Below are positions 37,441-51,282 of a stretch of DNA of 64,000 nt, one piece after another. Positions within the stretch are counted from its first letter, which is position 1; the number at the start of each line of letters is the position of its first letter. The translations under genes were made by a program, and so were the position numbers. The notes below the pieces were generated by a model. It saw nothing but the letters and a program-made list of their open reading frames with translations, did no database searches and was not told the DNA's origin. The DNA is from Hydractinia symbiolongicarpus (Eukaryota > Cnidaria > Hydrozoa > Anthoathecata > Hydractiniidae). The stretch is from contig NC_079876.1 of assembly GCF_029227915.1 (NCBI RefSeq), forward strand, positions 38,361,828-38,425,827, given 5' to 3'.

Positions 37441-40400
37441 TATTCAGCGTCTCATCAAAAATGAAAACATTTTTAAAAACTACAAGTCTCATGCGTTTTA
37501 GTGGTGAAAAAGTAATTTAAAAAATCGTTCGGGAAATGAGTTTACTCCCTGGGTACTTTCTTTGTATACTTTTGACTATACGGGCCAAGCCCGGGATTTA
37601 CGGGAAATCGCGGGTTTTCGTTTGCCGGCGATTAAACTTCTTTTATTCAGCGTCTCATAAAAAATGAAAACATTTTTGAAAACTACAAGTCTCATGCGTT
37701 TTAGTGGTGAAAAAATAATTTAAAAAATTGTTCGGGAAATGAGTTTACTCCCTGGGTACTTTCTTTGTATACTTTTGACTATACGGGCCAAGCCGGGATT
37801 TACGGGAAATCGCGGGTTTTCGTTTGCCGGCGATTAAACTTCTTTTATTCAGCGTCTCATTAAAAATGAAAACATTTTTAAAAACTACAAGTCTTATGCG
37901 TTTTAGTGGTGAAAAAATAATTTAAAAAATCGTTCTGGAAATGAGTTTACTCCCTGGGTACTTTCTTTGTATACTTTTGACTATACGGGCCGAGTCCGGG
38001 ATTTAGTGAAATTGCAGGTTTTGGTTTGCCGGCGATTAAACTGCTTTTTTTCAGCGTCTCATCAAAAATGAAAACATTTTTGAAAACTACAAGTCTCATG
38101 CGTTTTAGTGATGAAAAAGTAATTTAAAAAATCGTTCGGGAAATGAGTTTACTCCCTGGGTACTTTCTTTGTATACTTTTGACTATACGGGCCAAGCCCA
38201 GGATTTACGGGAAATCACGGGTTTTCGTTTGCCGGCGATTAAACTTCTTTTATTCAGCGTCTCATCAAAAATGAAAACATTTTTAAAAACTACAAGTCTT
38301 ATGCGTTTTAGTGGTGAAAAAATAATTTAAAAATTCGTTCTGGAAATGAGTTTACTCCCTGGGTACTTTCTTTGTATACTTTTGACTATACGGGCCGAGT
38401 CCGGGATTTACGGGAAATCGCAGGTTTTCGTTCGCCGGCGATTAAACTGCTTTTATTCAGCGTGTCATCAAAAATGAAAAAATTTTTGAAAACTACAAGT
38501 CTCATGCGTTTTAGTGGTGAAAAAATAATTTAAAAAATCGTTCGGGAAATGAGTTTACTCCCTGGGTACTTTCTTTGTATACTTTTGACTATACGGGGCG
38601 AGTCCTAGAATTAAGGGAAATCGCAGGTTTTCGTTTGCCGGCGATTAAACTGCTTTTTTTCAGCGTCTCATCAAAAATGAAAACATTTTTAAAAACTACA
38701 AGTCTCATGCGTTTTAGTGGTGAAAAAATAATTTAAAAAATCGTTCGGGAAATGAGTTTACTTCCTGGGTACTTTCTTTGTATACTTTTGACTATACAGG
38801 CCAAGCCGGGATTTACGGGAAATCGCGGGTTTTCGTTTGCCGGCGATTAAACTTCTTTTATTCAGCGTCTCATCAAAATGAAAACATTTTTAAAAACTAC
38901 AAGTCTTATGCGTTTTAGTGATGAAAAAATAATTTAAAAAATCGTTCTCGAAATGAGTTTACTCACAGGGTACTTTCTTTGTATACATTCGACTATACGT
39001 GCCAAGCCCGGGATTTACGGGAAATCGCGGGTTTTCGTTTGCCGGCGATTAAACTGCTTTTATTCAGCGTCTCATCAAAAATGAAAACATTCTTGAAAAC
39101 TACAAGTCTCATGCGTTTTAGTGGTGAAATAATAATTTAAAAAATTGTTTGGGAAATGAGTTTACTCTCTGGGTACTTTCTTTGTATACTTTTGACTATA
39201 CGGGCCGAGTCCAGGATTTACGGGAAATCGCAGGTTTTCGTTTGCCGGCGATTAAACTTCTTTTATTCAGCGTCTCATCAAAAAATGAAAACATTTTTAA
39301 AAACTACAAGTCTCATGCGTTTTAGTGGTGAAAAAGTGATTTAAAAAATCGTTCTGGAAATGAGTTTACTCCCTGGGTACTTTCTTTGTATACTTTTGAC
39401 TATACGGGCCGAGTCCAGGATTTACGGGAAGTCGCAGGTTTTCGTTTGCCGGCGATTAAACTTCTTTTATTCAGCGTCTCATCAAAAATGAAAACATTTT
39501 TAAAAACTACAAGTCTCATGCGTTTTAGTGGTGAAAAAGTAATTTAAAAAATCGTTCGGGAAATGAGTTTACTCCCTGGGTACTTTCTTTGTATACTTTT
39601 GACTATACGGGCCAAGCCCGGGATTTACGGGAAATCGCGGGTTTTTGTTTGCCGGCGATTAAACTTCTTTTATTCAGCGTCTCATAAAAAATGAAAACAT
39701 TTTTGAAAACTACAAGTCTCATGCGTTATAGTGGTGAAAAAATAAATTAAAAAATCGTTCGGGAAATGAGTTTACTCCCTGGGTACTTTCTTTGTATAGT
39801 TTTGACTATACGGGCCGAGTCCGGGATTTAGGGAAATCGCAGGTTTTCGTTTGCCGGCGATTAAACTGCTTTTTTTCAGCTTATCATCAAAAATGAAGAC
39901 ATTTTTGAAAACTACAAGTCTCATGCGTTTTAGTGGTGAAAAGTAATTTAAAAAATCGTTTGGAAAATGAGTTTACGCCCTGGGTACTTTCTTTGTATAC
40001 TTTTGACTATACGACCAAGCCCGGGATTTACGGGAAATCGCGGGTTTTCGTTTGCTGGCGATTAAACTTCTTTTATTCAGCGTCCCATCAAATATGAAAA
40101 TATTTTTAAAAACTACAAGTCTTATGCGTTTTAGTGGTGAGAAAATAATTTAAAAAATCGTTTTGGAAATGAGTTTACTCACAGGGTACTTTCTTTGTAT
40201 ACATTCGACTATACGTGCCGAACCCGGGATTTACGGGAAATCGCGGGTTTTCGTTTGCCGGCGATTAAACTGCTTTTATTCAGCGTCTCATCAAAAATGA
40301 AAACATTCTTGAAAACTACAAGTCTGATGCGTTTTAGTGGTGAAATAATAATTTAAAAAATTGTTCGGGAAATGAGTTTACTCCCTGGGTACTTTCTTTG

Positions 40401-41340
40401 TATACTTTTGACTATACGGGCCGAGTCCAGGATTTACGGGAAATCGCAGGTTTTCGTTTGCCGGCGATTAAACTTCTTTTATTCAGCGTCTCATCAAAAA
40501 TGAAAACATTCTTAAAAACTACAAGTCTCATGCGTTTTAGTGGTGAAAAAGTAATTTAAAAAATCGTTCGGGAAATGAGTTTACTCCCTGGGTACTTTCT
40601 TTGTATACTTTTGACTATACGGGCCAAGCCCGGGATTTACGGGAAATCGCGGGTTTTCGTTTGCCGGCGATTAAACTTCTTTTATTCAGCGTCTCATAAA
40701 AAATGAAAACATTTTTGAAAACTACAAGTCTCATGCGTTTTAGTGGTGAAAAAATAATTTAAAAAATTGTTCGGGAAATGAGTTTACTCCCTGGGTACTT
40801 TCTTTGTATACTTTTGACTATACGGGCCAAGCCGGGATTTACGGGAAATCGCGGGTTTTCGTTTGCCGGCGATTAAACTTCTTTTATTCAGCGTCTCATT
40901 AAAAATGAAAACATTTTTAAAAACTACAAGTCTTATGCGTTTTAGTGGTGAAAAAATAATTTAAAAAATCGTTCTGGAAATGAGTTTACTCCCTGGGTAC
41001 TTTCTTTGTATACTTTTGACTATACGGGCCGAGTCCGGGATTTAGTGAAATTGCAGGTTTTGGTTTGCCGGCGATTAAACTGCTTTTTTTCAGCGTCTCA
41101 TCAAAAATGAAAACATTTTTGAAAACTACAAGTCTCATGCGTTTTAGTGATGAAAAAGTAATTTAAAAAATCGTTCGGGAAATGAGTTTACTCCCTGGGT
41201 ACTTTCTTTGTATACTTTTGACTATACGGGCCAAGCCCAGGATTTACGGGAAATCACGGGTTTTCGTTTGCCGGCGATTAAACTTCTTTTATTCAGCGTC
41301 TCATCAAAAATGAAAACATTTTTAAAAACTACAAGTCTCA
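36840..41340 (+). repeat. Satellite B: 3,039-bp (15-monomer) spaced repeat
   Basis: About 36.84-38.30 kb recurs at about 39.88-41.34 kb. Private variants shared at a constant offset include 'tatcatcaaaaatgaagac', 'gaccaagcccggg' (36974 and 40013) and 'tttagtgaaattgcagg' (38002 and 41041). After about 41340 the sequence switches to match 39117 onward at 2,229 bp (11 monomers), so the region is a mosaic. Confidence 0.75.
37595..37796 (+). repeat. Satellite B representative monomer (202 bp)
   Basis: A copy close to the consensus, counted from the g of 'gatttacggg' to the next. It begins with an inverted repeat GATTT-ACGGG-AAATC (37595-37609), then the CG-rich 'tttgccggcg' block and a run of alternating A and T tracts. 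It ends with GTATA-N8-TATAC (37767-37784). Stops occur in every frame within about one monomer, so it does not encode a protein. Confidence 0.9.
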
Positions 41341-42190
41341 TGCGTTTTAGTGGTGAAATAATAATTTAAAAAATTGTTTGGGAAATGAGTTTACTCTCTG
41401 GGTACTTTCTTTGTATACTTTTGACTATACGGGCCGAGTCCAGGATTTACGGGAAATCGCAGGTTTTCGTTTGCCGGCGATTAAACTTCTTTTATTCAGC
41501 GTCTCATCAAAAAATGAAAACATTTTTAAAAACTACAAGTCTCATGCGTTTTAGTGGTGAAAAAGTGATTTAAAAAATCGTTCTGGAAATGAGTTTACTC
41601 CATGGGTACTTTCTTTGTATACTTTTGACTATACGGGCCAAGCCCGGGATTTACGGGAAATCGCGGGTTTTCGTTTGCCGGCGATTAAACTTCTTTTATT
41701 CAGTGTCTCATCAAAAATGAAAACATTTTTGAAAACTACAAGTCTCATGCGTTTTAGTGGTGAAAAAATAATTTAAAAAATCGTTCTGGAAATGAGTTTA
41801 CTCCCTGGGTACTTTTTTTGTATACTTTTGACTATACGGGCCGAGTCCGGGATTTAGGGAAATCGCAGGTTTTCGATTGCCGGCGATTAAACTGCTTTTT
41901 TTCAGCGTCTCATCAAAAATGAAGACATTTTTGAAAACTACAAGTCTCATGCGTTTTTGTGGTGAAAAAATAATTTGAAAAATCGTTCGGGAAATGAGTT
42001 TACTTCCTGGGTACTTTCTTTGTATACTTTTGACTATACGGGCCGAGTCCAGGATTTACGGGAAATCGCGGATTTTCGTTTGCCGGCGATTAAACTTCTT
42101 TTATTCAGTGTCTCATCAAAAATGAAAACATTTTTGAAAACTACAAGTCTCATGCGTTTTAGTGGTGAAAAAATAATTTAAAAAATCGTT

Positions 42191-43610
42191 CTGGAAATGA
42201 GTTTACTCCCTGGGTACTTTCTTTGTATACTTTTGACTATACGGGCCGAGTCCGGGATTTAGGGAAATCGCAGGTTTTCGATTGCCGGCGATTAAACTGC
42301 TTTTTTTCAGCGTCTCATCAAAAATGAAGACATTTTTGAAAACTACAAGTCTCATGCGTTTTAGTGGTGAAAAAATAATTTGAAAAATCGTTCGGGAAAT
42401 GAGTTTACTTCCTGGGTACTTTCTTTGTATACTTTTGACTATACGGGCCGAGTCCAGGATTTACGGGAAATCGCGGATTTTCGTTTGCCGGCGATTAAAC
42501 TTCTTTTATTCAGTTTCTCATCAAAAATGAAAACATTTTTGAAAACTACAAGTCTCATGCGTTTTAGTGGTGAAAAAATAATTTAAAAAATCGTTCGGGA
42601 AATGAGTTTACTCCCTGGGTACTTTCTTTGTATACTTTTGACTATACGGGCCAAGCCGGGAGTTACGGGAAATCGCGGGTTTTCGTTTGCCGGCGATTAA
42701 ACTTCTTTTATTCAGCGTCTCATCAAAAATGAAAACATTTTTCAAAACTAAAAGTCTTATGCGTTTTAGTGGTGAAAAAATAATTTAAAAAATCGTTCTG
42801 GAAATGAGTTTACTCCCTGGGTACTTTCTTTGTATACTTTTGACTATACGGGCCGAGTCCGGGATTTAGGGAAATCGCAGGTTTTCGATTGCCGGCGATT
42901 AAACTGCTTTTTTTCAGCGTCTCATCAAAAATGAAGACATTTTTGAAAACTACAAGTCTCATGCGTTTTAGTGGTGAAAAAATAATTTGAAAAATCGTTC
43001 GGGAAATGAGTTTACTTCCTGGGTACTTTCTTTGTATACTTTTGACTATACGGGCCGAGTCCAGGATTTACGGGAAATCGCGGATTTTCGTTTGCCGGCG
43101 ATTAAACTTCTTTTATTCAGTTTCTCATCAAAAATGAAAACATTTTTGAAAACTACAAGTCTCATGCGTTTTAGTGGTGAAAAAATAATTTAAAAAATCG
43201 TTCGGGAAATGAGTTTACTCCCTGGGTACTTTCTTTGTATACTTTTGACTATACGGGCCAAGCCGGGAGTTACGGGAAATCGCGGGTTTTCGTTTGCCGG
43301 CGATTAAACTTCTTTTATTCAGCGTCTCATCAAAAATGAAAACATTTTTCAAAACTAAAAGTCTTATGCGTTTTAGTGGTGAAAAAATAATTTAAAAAAT
43401 CGTTCTGGAAATGAGTTTACTCCCTGGGTACTTTCTTTGTATACTTTTGACTATACGGGCCGAGTCCGGGATTTAGGGAAATCGCAGGTTTTCGTTTGCC
43501 GGCGATTAAACTGCTTTTTTTCAGCGTCTCATCAAAAATGAAGACATTTTTGAAAACTACAAGTCTCATGCGTTTTAGTGGTGAAAAAATAATTTGAAAA
43601 ATCGTTCGGG
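42191..43610 (+). repeat. Satellite B: 607-bp trimer, two full copies and a partial
   Basis: Repeats start at 42191, 42798 and 43405. The unit has a 'gatttagggaaatcgcagg' monomer with 'ttttcgattgcc', a 'tttgaaaaatcgttcggg' monomer with 'attcagtttctcatc', and a monomer with 'ttcaaaactaaaagtc'. The third copy ends near 43610, where a 'cacaggg' monomer takes over. Confidence 0.8.
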
Positions 43611-46600
43611 AAATGAGTTTACTCACAGGGTACTTTCTTTGTATACATTCGACTATACGTGCCAAGCCCGGGATTTACGGGAAATCGCGGGTTTTCGTTT
43701 GCCGGCGATTAAACTGCTTTTATTCAGCGTCTCATCAAAAATGAAAACATTCTTGAAAACTACAAGTCTCATGCGTTTTAGTGGTGAAATAATAATTTAA
43801 AAAATTGTTTGGGAAATGAGTTTACTCTCTGGGTACTTTCTTTGTATACTTTTGACTATACGGGCCGAGTCCAGGATTTACGGGAAATCGCAGGTTTTCG
43901 TTTGCCGGCGATTAAACTTCTTTTATTCAGCGTCTCATAAAAAAAGGAAAACATTTTTAAAAACTACAAGTCTCATGCGTTTTAGTGGTGAAAAAATAAT
44001 TTAAAAAATCGTTCGGGAAATGAGTTTACTTCCTGGGTACTTTCTTTGTATACTTTTGACTATACGGGCCGAGTCCAGGATTTACGGGAAATCGCGGATT
44101 TTCGTTTGCCGGCGATTAAACTTCTTTTATTCAGTGTCTCATCAAATATGAAAACATTTTTGAAAACTACAAGTCTCATGCGTTTTAGTGGTGAAAAAAT
44201 AATTTAAAAAATCGTTCGGGAAATGAGTTTACTCCCTGGGTACTTTCTTTGTATACTTTTGACTATACGGGCCAAGCCGGGAGTTACGGGAAATCGCGGG
44301 TTTTCGTTTGCCGGCAATTAAACTTCTTTTATTCAGCGTCTCATCAAAAATGAAAACATTTTTGAAAACTACAAGTCTCATGCGTTTTAGTGGTGAAAAA
44401 ATAATTTAAAAAATCGTTCGGGAAATGAGTTTACTCACAGGGTACTTTCTTTGTATACATTCGACTATACGTGCCAAGCCCGGGATTTACGGGAAATCGC
44501 GGGTTTTCGTTTGCCGGCGATTAAACTGCTTTTATTCAGCGTCTCATCAAAAATGAAAACATTCTTGAAAACTACAAGTCTCATGCGTTTTAGTGGTGAA
44601 ATAATAATTTAAAAAATTGTTTTGGGAAATGAGTTTACTCTCTGGGTACTTTCTTTGTATACTTTTGACTATACGGGCCGAGTCCAGGATTTACGGGAAA
44701 TCGCAGGTTTTCGTTTGCCGGCGATTAAACTTCTTTTATTCAGCGTCTCATCAAAAAATGAAAACATTTTTAAAAACTACAAGTCTCATGCGTTTTAGTG
44801 GTGAAAAAGTGATTTAAAAAATCGTTCTGGAAATGAGTTTACTCCATGGGTACTTTCTTTGCATACTTTTGACTATACGGGCCAAGCCCGGGATTTACGG
44901 TAAATCGCGGATTTTCGTTTGCCGGCGATTAAACTTCTTTTATTCAGTGTCTCATCAAAAATGAAAATATTTTTGAAAACTACAAGTCTCATGCGTTTTA
45001 GTGGTGAAAAAATAATTTAAAAAATCGTTCTGGAAATGAGTTTACTCCCTGGGTACTTTCTTTGTATACTTTTGACTATACGGGCCGAGTCCGGGATTTA
45101 GGGAAATCGCAGGTTTTCGATTGCCGGCGATTAAACTGCTTTTTTTCAGCGTCTCATCAAAAATGAAGACATTTTTGAAAACTACAAGTCTCATGCGTTT
45201 TAGTGGTGAAAAAATAATTTAAAAAATCGTTCGGGAAATGAGTTTACTCCCTGGGTACTTTCTTTGTATACTTTTGACTATACGGGCCAAGCCGGGAGTT
45301 ACGGGAAATCGCGGGTTTTCGTTTGCCGGCGATTAAACTTCTTTTATTCAGCGTCTCATCAAAAATGAAAACATTTTTCAAAACTAAAAGTCTTATGCGT
45401 TTTAGTGGTGAAAAAATAATTTAAAAAATCGTTCTGGAAATGAGTTTACTCCATGGGTACTTTCTTTGTATACTTTTGACTATACGGGCCGAGTCCGGGA
45501 TTTAGGGAAATCGCAGGTTTTCGTTTGCCGGCGATTAAACTGCTTTTTTTCAGCGTCTCATCAAAAATGAAGACATTTTTGAAAACTACAAGTCTCATGC
45601 GTTTTAGTAGTGAAAAAATAATTTGAAAAATCGTTCGGGAAATGAGTTTACTCCCTGGGTACTTTCTTTGTATACATTCGACTATACGTGCCAAGCCCGG
45701 GATTTACGGGAAATCGCGGGTTTTCGTTTGCCGGCGATTAAACTGCTGCTATTCAGCGTCTCATCAAAAATGAAAACATTCTTGAAAACTACAAGTCTCA
45801 TGCGTTTTAGTGGTGAAATAATAATTTAAAAAATCGTTTGGGAAATGAGTTTACTCCCTGGGTACTTTCTTTGTATACTTTTGACTATACGGGCCGAGTC
45901 CGGGATTTAGGGAAATCGCAGGTTTTCGTTTGCCGGCGATTAAACTGCTTTTTTTCAGCGTCTCATCAAAAATGAAGACATTTTTGAAAACTACAAGTCT
46001 CATGCGTTTTAGTGGTGAAAAAATAATTTGAAAAATCGTTCGGGAAATGAGTTTACTTCCTGGGTACTTTCTTTGTATACTTTTGACTATACGGGCCAAG
46101 CCGGGATTTACGGGAAATCGCGGGTTTTGCGTTTGCCGGCGATTAAACTTCTTTTATTCAGCGTCTCATCAAAAATGAAAACATTTTTAAAAACTACAAG
46201 TCTTATGCGTTTTAGTGATAAAAAAATAATTTAAAAAATCGTTCTGGAAATGAGTTTACTCACAGGGTACTTTCTTTGTATACATTCGACTATACGTCCC
46301 AAGCCCGGGATTTACGGGAAATCGCGGGTTTTCGTTTGCCGGCGATTAAACTGCTGCTATTCAGCGTCTCATCAAAAATGAAAACATTCTTGAAAACTAC
46401 AAGTCTCATGCGTTTTAGTGGTGAAATAATAATTTAAAAAATCGTTTGGGAAATGAGTTTACTCCCTGGGTACTTTCTTTGTATACTTTTGACTATACGG
46501 GCCGAGTCCAGGATTTACGGGAAATCGCAGGTTTTTGTTTGCCAGCGATTAAACTTCTTTTATTCAGCGTCTCATCAAAAAATGAAAACAATTTTAAAAA

Positions 46601-47159
46601 CTACAAGTCTTATGCGTTTTAGTGATGAAAAAATAATTTAAAAAATCGTTTGGGAAATGAGTTTACTCCCTGGGTACTTTCTTTGCATACTTTTGACTAT
46701 ACGGGCCAAGCCCGGGGTTTACGGGAAATCGCGGATTTTCGTTTGCCGGCGATTAAACTTCTTTTATTCAGTGTCTCATCAAAAATGAAAACATTTTTGA
46801 AAACTACAAGTCTCATGCGTTTTAGTGGTGAAAAAATAATTTAAAAAATCGTTCGGGAAATGAGTTTACTCCCTGGGTACTTTCTTTGTATACTTTTGAC
46901 TATACGGGCCAAGCCGGGAGTTACGGGAAATCGCGGGTTTTCGTTTGCCGGCGATTATACTTCTTTTATTCAGCGTCTCATCAAAAATGAAAACATTTTT
47001 AAAAACTACAAGTCTCATGCGTTTTAGTGGTGAAAAAGTGATTTAAAAAATCGTTCGGGAAATGAGTTTACTCCCTGGGTACTTTCTTTGTATACATTCG
47101 ACTATACGGGCCAAGCCCGGGATTTACGAGAAATCGCGGGTTTTCGTTTGCCGGCGATT

Positions 47160-49700
47160 AATCCACTTTCATTAAGCGTCTCATCAAAAATGAAAACATT
47201 TCTGAAAACTACAGGTCTTATGCGTTTTAGTGGTGAAAAAATAATTTAAAAAATCGTTCGGGAAATGAGTTTACTGCCTGGGCACTTCCTTTTCATACTT
47301 TTGACTATACGGGCCGAGTCCGGGATTTACGGGAAGTCGCGGGTTTTCGTTTGCCGGCGATTAAACTTCTTTTATTCAGCGTCTCATCATAAATGAAAAT
47401 TTTTTTAAAAACTACAAGTCTCATGGGCTTTAGTGGTGAAATAATAATTTAAAAAATCGTTCGGGAAATGAGTTTACACCCCGGGTACTTTCTTTGTGTA
47501 CTTTTGACTATACAGGCCAAGCCCGGGGTTTACAGGAAATAGCGGGTTTTCGGTTGCCGGTGATTAAACTTCTTTTATTTAGCGTCTCATCAAAAATGAA
47601 AACATTTTTGAAAACTACAAGTCTCATGCGTTTTAGTGGTGAAAAGATAATTTAAAAAATCGTTTTGGAAATGAGTTTACTCACAGGGTACTTTCTTTGT
47701 ATACATTCGACTATACGGGCCAAGCCCGGGATTTACGGGAAATCGCGGGTTTTCCTTTGCCGGCGATTAAACCACTTTCATTAAGCGTCTCATCAAAAAT
47801 GAGAACATTTCTGAAAACTACAAGTCTCATGCGTTTTAGTGGTGAAAAATAATTTAAAAAATCGTTCGGAAAATGAGTTTACTCCCTGGGTACTTTCTTT
47901 GTATACTTTTGACTATACGGGCCGAGTCCGGGATTTACGGGAATCGCGGGTTTTCGTTTGCCGGCGATTAAACTTCTTTTATTCAGCGTCCCATCAAAAA
48001 TGAAAACATTTTTGAAAACTACAAGTCTCATGCGTTTTAGTGGTGAAAAAATAATATAAAAAATCGTTCGGGAAATGAGTTTACTCACAGGGTACTTTCT
48101 TTGTATACATTCGACTATACGGGCCAAGCCCGGGATTTACGGGAAATCGCGGGTTTTCGTTTGCCGGCGATTAAACCTCTTTCATTAAGCGTCTCATCAG
48201 AAATGAAAACATTTTTAAAAACTACAAGTCTCATGCGTTTTAGTGGTGAAAAAAAAATTTAAAAAATTGTTCGGGAAATGAGTTTACTCCCTGGGTACTT
48301 TCTTTGTATAAATTCGACTACACGGGCCAAGCCCGGGATTTATGGGAAATCGCTGGTTTTCGTTTGTCGGCGATTAAACATCTTTCATTAAGCGTCTCAT
48401 CAAAAATGAAAACATTTTTGAAAACTGCAAGTCTCATGCGTTTTAGTGGTGAAAAAATAATTTAAAAAATCGTTCGGAAAATGAGTATACTCCCTGGGTA
48501 CTTTCTTTGTATACTTTTGACTATACGGGCTGAGTCCGGGATTTACGGGAAATCGCGGGTTTTCGTTTGCCGGCGATTAAACTTCTTTTATTCAGCGTCC
48601 CATCAAAAATGAAAACATTTTTGAAAACTACAAGTCTCATGCGTTTTAGTGGTGAAAAAATAATATAAAAAATCGTTCGGGAAATGAGTTTACTCCCTGG
48701 GTACTTTCTTTGTATACTTTTGACTATACGGGCCAAGCCCGGGATTTACGGGAAATGGGGGGTTTTCCTTTGCCGGTGATTAAACTTCTTTTGTTCAGTG
48801 TCTAATCAAAAATGAAAACATTTTTGAAAACTACAAGTCTCATGCGTTTTAGTGGTGAAAAGATATTTTAAAAAATCGTTTTGGAAATGAGTTTACTCAC
48901 AGGGTACTTTCTTTGTATACATTCGACTATACGGGCCAAGCCCGGGATTTACGGGAAATCGCGGGTTTTCGTTTGCCAGCGATGAATCCACTTTCATTAA
49001 GCGTCTCATCAAAAATGAAAACATTTCTGAAAACTACAAGTCTCATGCGTTTTAGTGGTGAAAAAATAATTTAAAAAATCGTTCGGGAAATGCGTTTACT
49101 CCCTGGGTACTTTCTTTGTATACTTTTGACTATACGGGCCGAGTCCGGGATTTACGGGAAGTCTCGGGTTTTCGTTTGCCGGCGATTAAACTTCTTTTAT
49201 TCAGCGTCTCATCATAAATGAAAAATTTTTTAAAAACTACAAGTCTCATGGGCTTTAGTGGTGAAATAATAATTTAAAAAATCGTTCGGGAAATGAATTT
49301 ACACCCCGGGTACTTTCTTTGTATACTTTTGACTATACAGGCCAAGCCCGGGGTTTACAGGAAATGGCGGGTTTTCGGTTGCCGGCGATTAAACTTCTTT
49401 TATTCAGCGTCTCATCAAAAATGAAAACATTTTTGAAAACTACAAGTCTCATGCGTTTTAGTGGTGAAAAGATAATTTAAAAAATCGTTTTGGAAATGAG
49501 TTTACTCACAGGGTACTTTCTTTGTATACATTCGACTATACGGGCCAAGCCCGGGATTTACGGGAAATCGCGGGTTTTCCTTTGCCGGCGATTAAACCAC
49601 TTTCATTAAGCGTCTCATCAAAAATGAAAACATTTCTGAAAACTACAAGTCTCATGCGTTTTAGTGGTGAAAAAATAATTTAAAAAATCGGTCGGGAAAT
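47160..49700 (+). repeat. Satellite B: 1,825-bp nonamer-spaced repeat
   Basis: About 47.17-47.87 kb recurs at about 48.99-49.70 kb. The marker 'tacaggccaagcccgggg' at 47511 recurs at 49336. Linked variants 'catcataaatgaaaa', 'ctcatgggctttagtgg' and 'ttacaccccgggtac' appear in both copies. A third, related segment lies near 55.5 kb. Confidence 0.75.
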
Positions 49701-51282
49701 GGGATTACTCCCTGGGTACTTTCTTTGTATACTTTTGACTATACGGGCCGAGTCGGGATTTACGGGAAATCGCGGGTTTTCGTTTGCCGGTGATTAAACT
49801 TCTTTTATTCAACGTCTCATCAAAAATGAAATCATTTTTAAAAACTACAAGTCTCATGGGCTTTAGTGGTGAAATAATAATTTAAAAAATCGTTCGGTAA
49901 ATGAGTTTACTCCCTGGGTACTTTCTTTGTATACTTTTGACTATACGGGCCAAGCCCGGGATTTACGGGAAATCGCGGGGTTTTTTTTGCCGGCGATTAA
50001 ACCACTTTCATTAACCGTCTCATCAAAAATGAAAACATTTCTGAAAACTACAAGTCTCAATCGTTTTAGTGGTGAAAAAATAATTTAAAAAATCGTTCGG
50101 AAAATGAGATTACTCCCTGGGTACTTTCTTTGTATACTTTTGACTATACGGGCCGAGTACGGGATTTACGGGAAATCGCGGGTTTTCGTTTGCCGGCGAT
50201 TAAACTTCTTTTATTCAGCGTCCCATCAAAAATGAAAACATTTTTGAAAACTAGAAGTCTCATGCGTTTTAGTGGTGAAAAAATAATATAAAAAATCGTT
50301 CGAGAAATGAGTTTACTCACAGGGTACTTTCTTTGTATACATTCGACTATACGGGCCAAGCCCGGGATTTACGGGAAATCGCAGGTTTTCGTTTGCCGGC
50401 GATTAAACCTCTTTCATTAAGCGTCTCATCAAAAATGAAAACATTTTTAAAAACAACAAGTCTCATGCGTTTTAGTGGTGAAAAAAAAATTTAAAAAATC
50501 GTTCGGGAAATGAGTTTACTCCCTGGGTACTTTCTTTGTATAAATTCGACTACACGGGCCAAGCCTGGGATTTAGGGGAAATCGCTGGTTTTCGTTTGCC
50601 GGCGATTAAACATCTTTCATTAAGCGTCTCATCAAAAATGAAAACATTTTTAAAAACTGCAAGTCTTATGCGTTTTAGTGGTGAAAAAATAATTTAAAAA
50701 ATTGTTCGGAAAATGAGTTTACTCCCTGGGTACTTTCTTTGTATACTTTTGACTATACGGGCCGAGTCCGGGATTTACGGGAAATCGCGGGTTTTCGTTT
50801 GCCGGCGATTAAACTTCTTTTATTCAGCGTCCCATCAAAAATGAAAACATTTTTGAAAACTACAAGTTTTATGCGTTTTAGTGGGGAAAAAATAATTTAA
50901 AAAATCGTTCGGGAAATGAGTTTACTCCCTGGGTACTTTCTTTGTATACTTTTGCCTATACGGGCCAAGCCCGGGATTTACGGGAAATGGCGGGTTTTCC
51001 TTTGCCGGTGATTAAACTTCTTTTGTTCAGTGTCTAATCAAAAATGAAAACATTTTTAAAAACTACAAGTCTCATGCGTTTTAGTGGTGAAAAGATAATT
51101 TAAAAAATCGTTTTGGAAATGAGTTTACTCACAGGGTACTTTTTTTGTATACTTTTCACTATACGGGCCAAGCCCGGGATTTACGGGAAATGGCGGGTTT
51201 TCCTTTGCCGGTGATTAAACTTCTTTTGTTCAGTGTCTAATCAAAAATGAAAACATTTTTGAAAACTACAAGTCTCATGCGT

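Larger units (their letters stand above)
20521..47160 (+). repeat. Satellite B domain B2
   Basis: On reading through it I find no 'ttcattaagcg' monomer here. Typical variants are 'aaactgctttttttcagcg', 'gatttagggaaatcgcagg', 'aaaaagtgatttaaaaaa', 'tactctctgggtac', 'aaactgctgctattcagcg' and 'ctttgcatacttttgac'. It contains the 1,689-bp unit, the 607-bp trimers and the 3,039-bp-spaced repeat. Confidence 0.75.
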
